Positions 62,791 through 64,000 of a stretch of 64,000 bases of DNA are shown here, piece by piece (position 1 is the first letter of the stretch; every line of letters begins with the position of its first letter). The DNA lies in NCBI GenBank assembly GCA_012295275.1, contig CM022666.1, forward strand, positions 5,608,850 through 5,672,849. Direction: 5' to 3'. Source of the stretch: Chrysomallon squamiferum (lineage: Eukaryota > Mollusca > Gastropoda > Neomphalida > Peltospiridae). The position numbers and the translations under genes are program-made. The notes under the pieces are model-generated. The model was not told the DNA's origin. It searched no databases and worked only from the letters and a program-made list of their open reading frames with translations.

Positions 62791-63610
62791 GATGTTACTT
62801 GATCACTTTCACAACCCTGTAGAAAAGACACTTTTTAAACTATTAATGATTAGATGACGTATTTCTTTTCGTCATTGTGTCTTTTCGTCACATTCAGAGA
62901 GATTTAGACAAGGAAACAGCTCTTTAATACCTTTTTATATGTCAAGGATTTTATGTTTTGTTTCCCTCTCGCCGTTACGTCATAACAGCTAAAACTATTC
63001 ACCGCAGTATCAGTATTAGTTTATCATCAGGGAAGTAAGTCATGTCACGTGATTTTTTTTTTTTTTTTTTTTAGCGAACGATTTAAATGTTTGTTTTCTC
63101 AAAGGACTTAAGGTACCTTTTCACGGACCATGACACGTAATGACTTACCACTGTTTTCTTTCGTCACGAACTAAGCAGATGTCATTTTTTATCTTATTAA
63201 GGATTGCCCTGGGTTGTCGTTGATTAGTTTAGGGGTGTTTTTTTGCGTTTTTCTTTTCATTTATGTTTTTTATTTTTTTTTGGGGGGGGTGTTGTTTTGT
63301 TTTATTTGTTTTGAATTATTTCTTTTTGTGTCTATTTTATTTTGTTTTATTGTTGTTGTTGTTTTTTAACCTCATGACATCATGAACTCAAAATATTACA
63401 TTATGAATGAATGATGAACAAAAAGATTTTAAAATTTGATTTCACAAACCGCAGCTGCAACAGAAACAACAACAACAACAACAACAATATCAACAATAAC
63501 AACAATACCTACACTAATTTTAATTATTAATCAAAAAAAAAAAAAAATATAAACGATGATGATGATGGTATGATAATAGTATTATTAATATTAATATTAA
63601 TATTAATAAC

Positions 63611-63665
<55 letters not shown>

Positions 63666-64000
63666 CAACAATAATACATTTTTAAATTCTTGTTACTGAT
63701 CCAGTGGAAAGGTAGTTTTTCTTTGGTCTATTTTATGTATTTTGTACTTTATACCTACGGTGACCCATTTACATATCACCCCATGGAATTTTATCTTGTA
63801 TATCGCAAGAGAATGACCTTGCATTAGATTTGATTACGTGTCTTGTATCAGTGGTTCCTAACACTTTATCTTTCTACGTTCCATTCAATATAATTTTGAA
63901 GATTCGGCTTCTTATGGTTATGTCCAAACTAAATCTGTCATCAAACCTTCTGAACACTAGGGCTGGTAGTAAAATGATTTTCTAGGCCTCTTTTGAAAAT
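62641..64000. other. Upstream region of somatomedin-B gene; low complexity
   Basis: On the minus strand CTTTCTGTAACAG/GCTGTCAG just before the ATG could be a splice acceptor, so the promoter may be further right. Contains (ATT)n 62750-62790, poly(T) 63053-63072, (AAC)n 63467-63485 and (AAT)n 63612-63660. No other gene recognised. Confidence 0.45.

Overview
The window looks like animal nuclear DNA, probably from a mollusc and perhaps a cephalopod. That is inferred from small spliced exons with GT/AG borders, AT-rich introns, a very high load of (GA)n, (CA)n, (ATT)n and (ATTT)n microsatellites, and metazoan domains (TNF homology domain, somatomedin B, FLYWCH/MULE transposon). A 200-base run of N (43427-43626) marks an assembly gap.

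The main content is a cluster of TNF-superfamily ligand genes on the + strand. Three copies look complete: 21564-23561 (gene B), 36621-38461 (gene D) and 54266-56264 (gene E). Each encodes a 264-residue type II membrane protein from four coding exons: (1) short cytosolic tail, membrane helix and a six-cysteine, N-glycosylatable module; (2) a 37-base linker exon; (3) a 108-base stalk exon; (4) a 389-base exon with almost the whole TNF homology domain. There is also an orphan TNF-domain exon at 6505-6893 with an inverted, decayed membrane-helix exon beside it (5836-6046), and at least four relics (14115-14480, 17519-17755, 47151-47470, 49055-49091).

Four copies of a TATA-type promoter with a small non-coding first exon (about 11.4, 20.2, 44.3 and 52.7 kb) precede these units. 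They carry TATAAAA boxes and, in some copies, a CCAAT box and a kappaB-like GGAACTTTCC. Each is followed by an intronic minisatellite of about 45 bp, whose units look like splice sites, and by a block with protein-like reading on the opposite strand. The block from about 10 to 26.2 kb is repeated collinearly at about 42 to 58.9 kb. Inside it, 21.27-26.18 kb and 53.97-58.93 kb are almost identical, while the flanks are clearly more diverged.

Between the two blocks (27.6-34.9 kb) lies an unrecognised membrane-protein family (gene X here), in several partial copies with shifted splice sites, interrupted by a decayed MULE-type transposon with a FLYWCH domain (31705-33052). A relic of gene X also starts the window. 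Minus-strand pieces include a membrane-helix exon with a short cytoplasmic tail (26201-26870), two copies of a short terminal exon (9.7 and 50.7 kb), and the 5' part of a secreted somatomedin-B gene (60876-62640), whose intron holds an 808-bp inverted-repeat element.

The rest is microsatellites, minisatellites, (ATTT)-rich tracts and dispersed repeat blocks. No tRNA, rRNA or CRISPR array was seen. No alignment or database search was run, so family names rest on motif reading.
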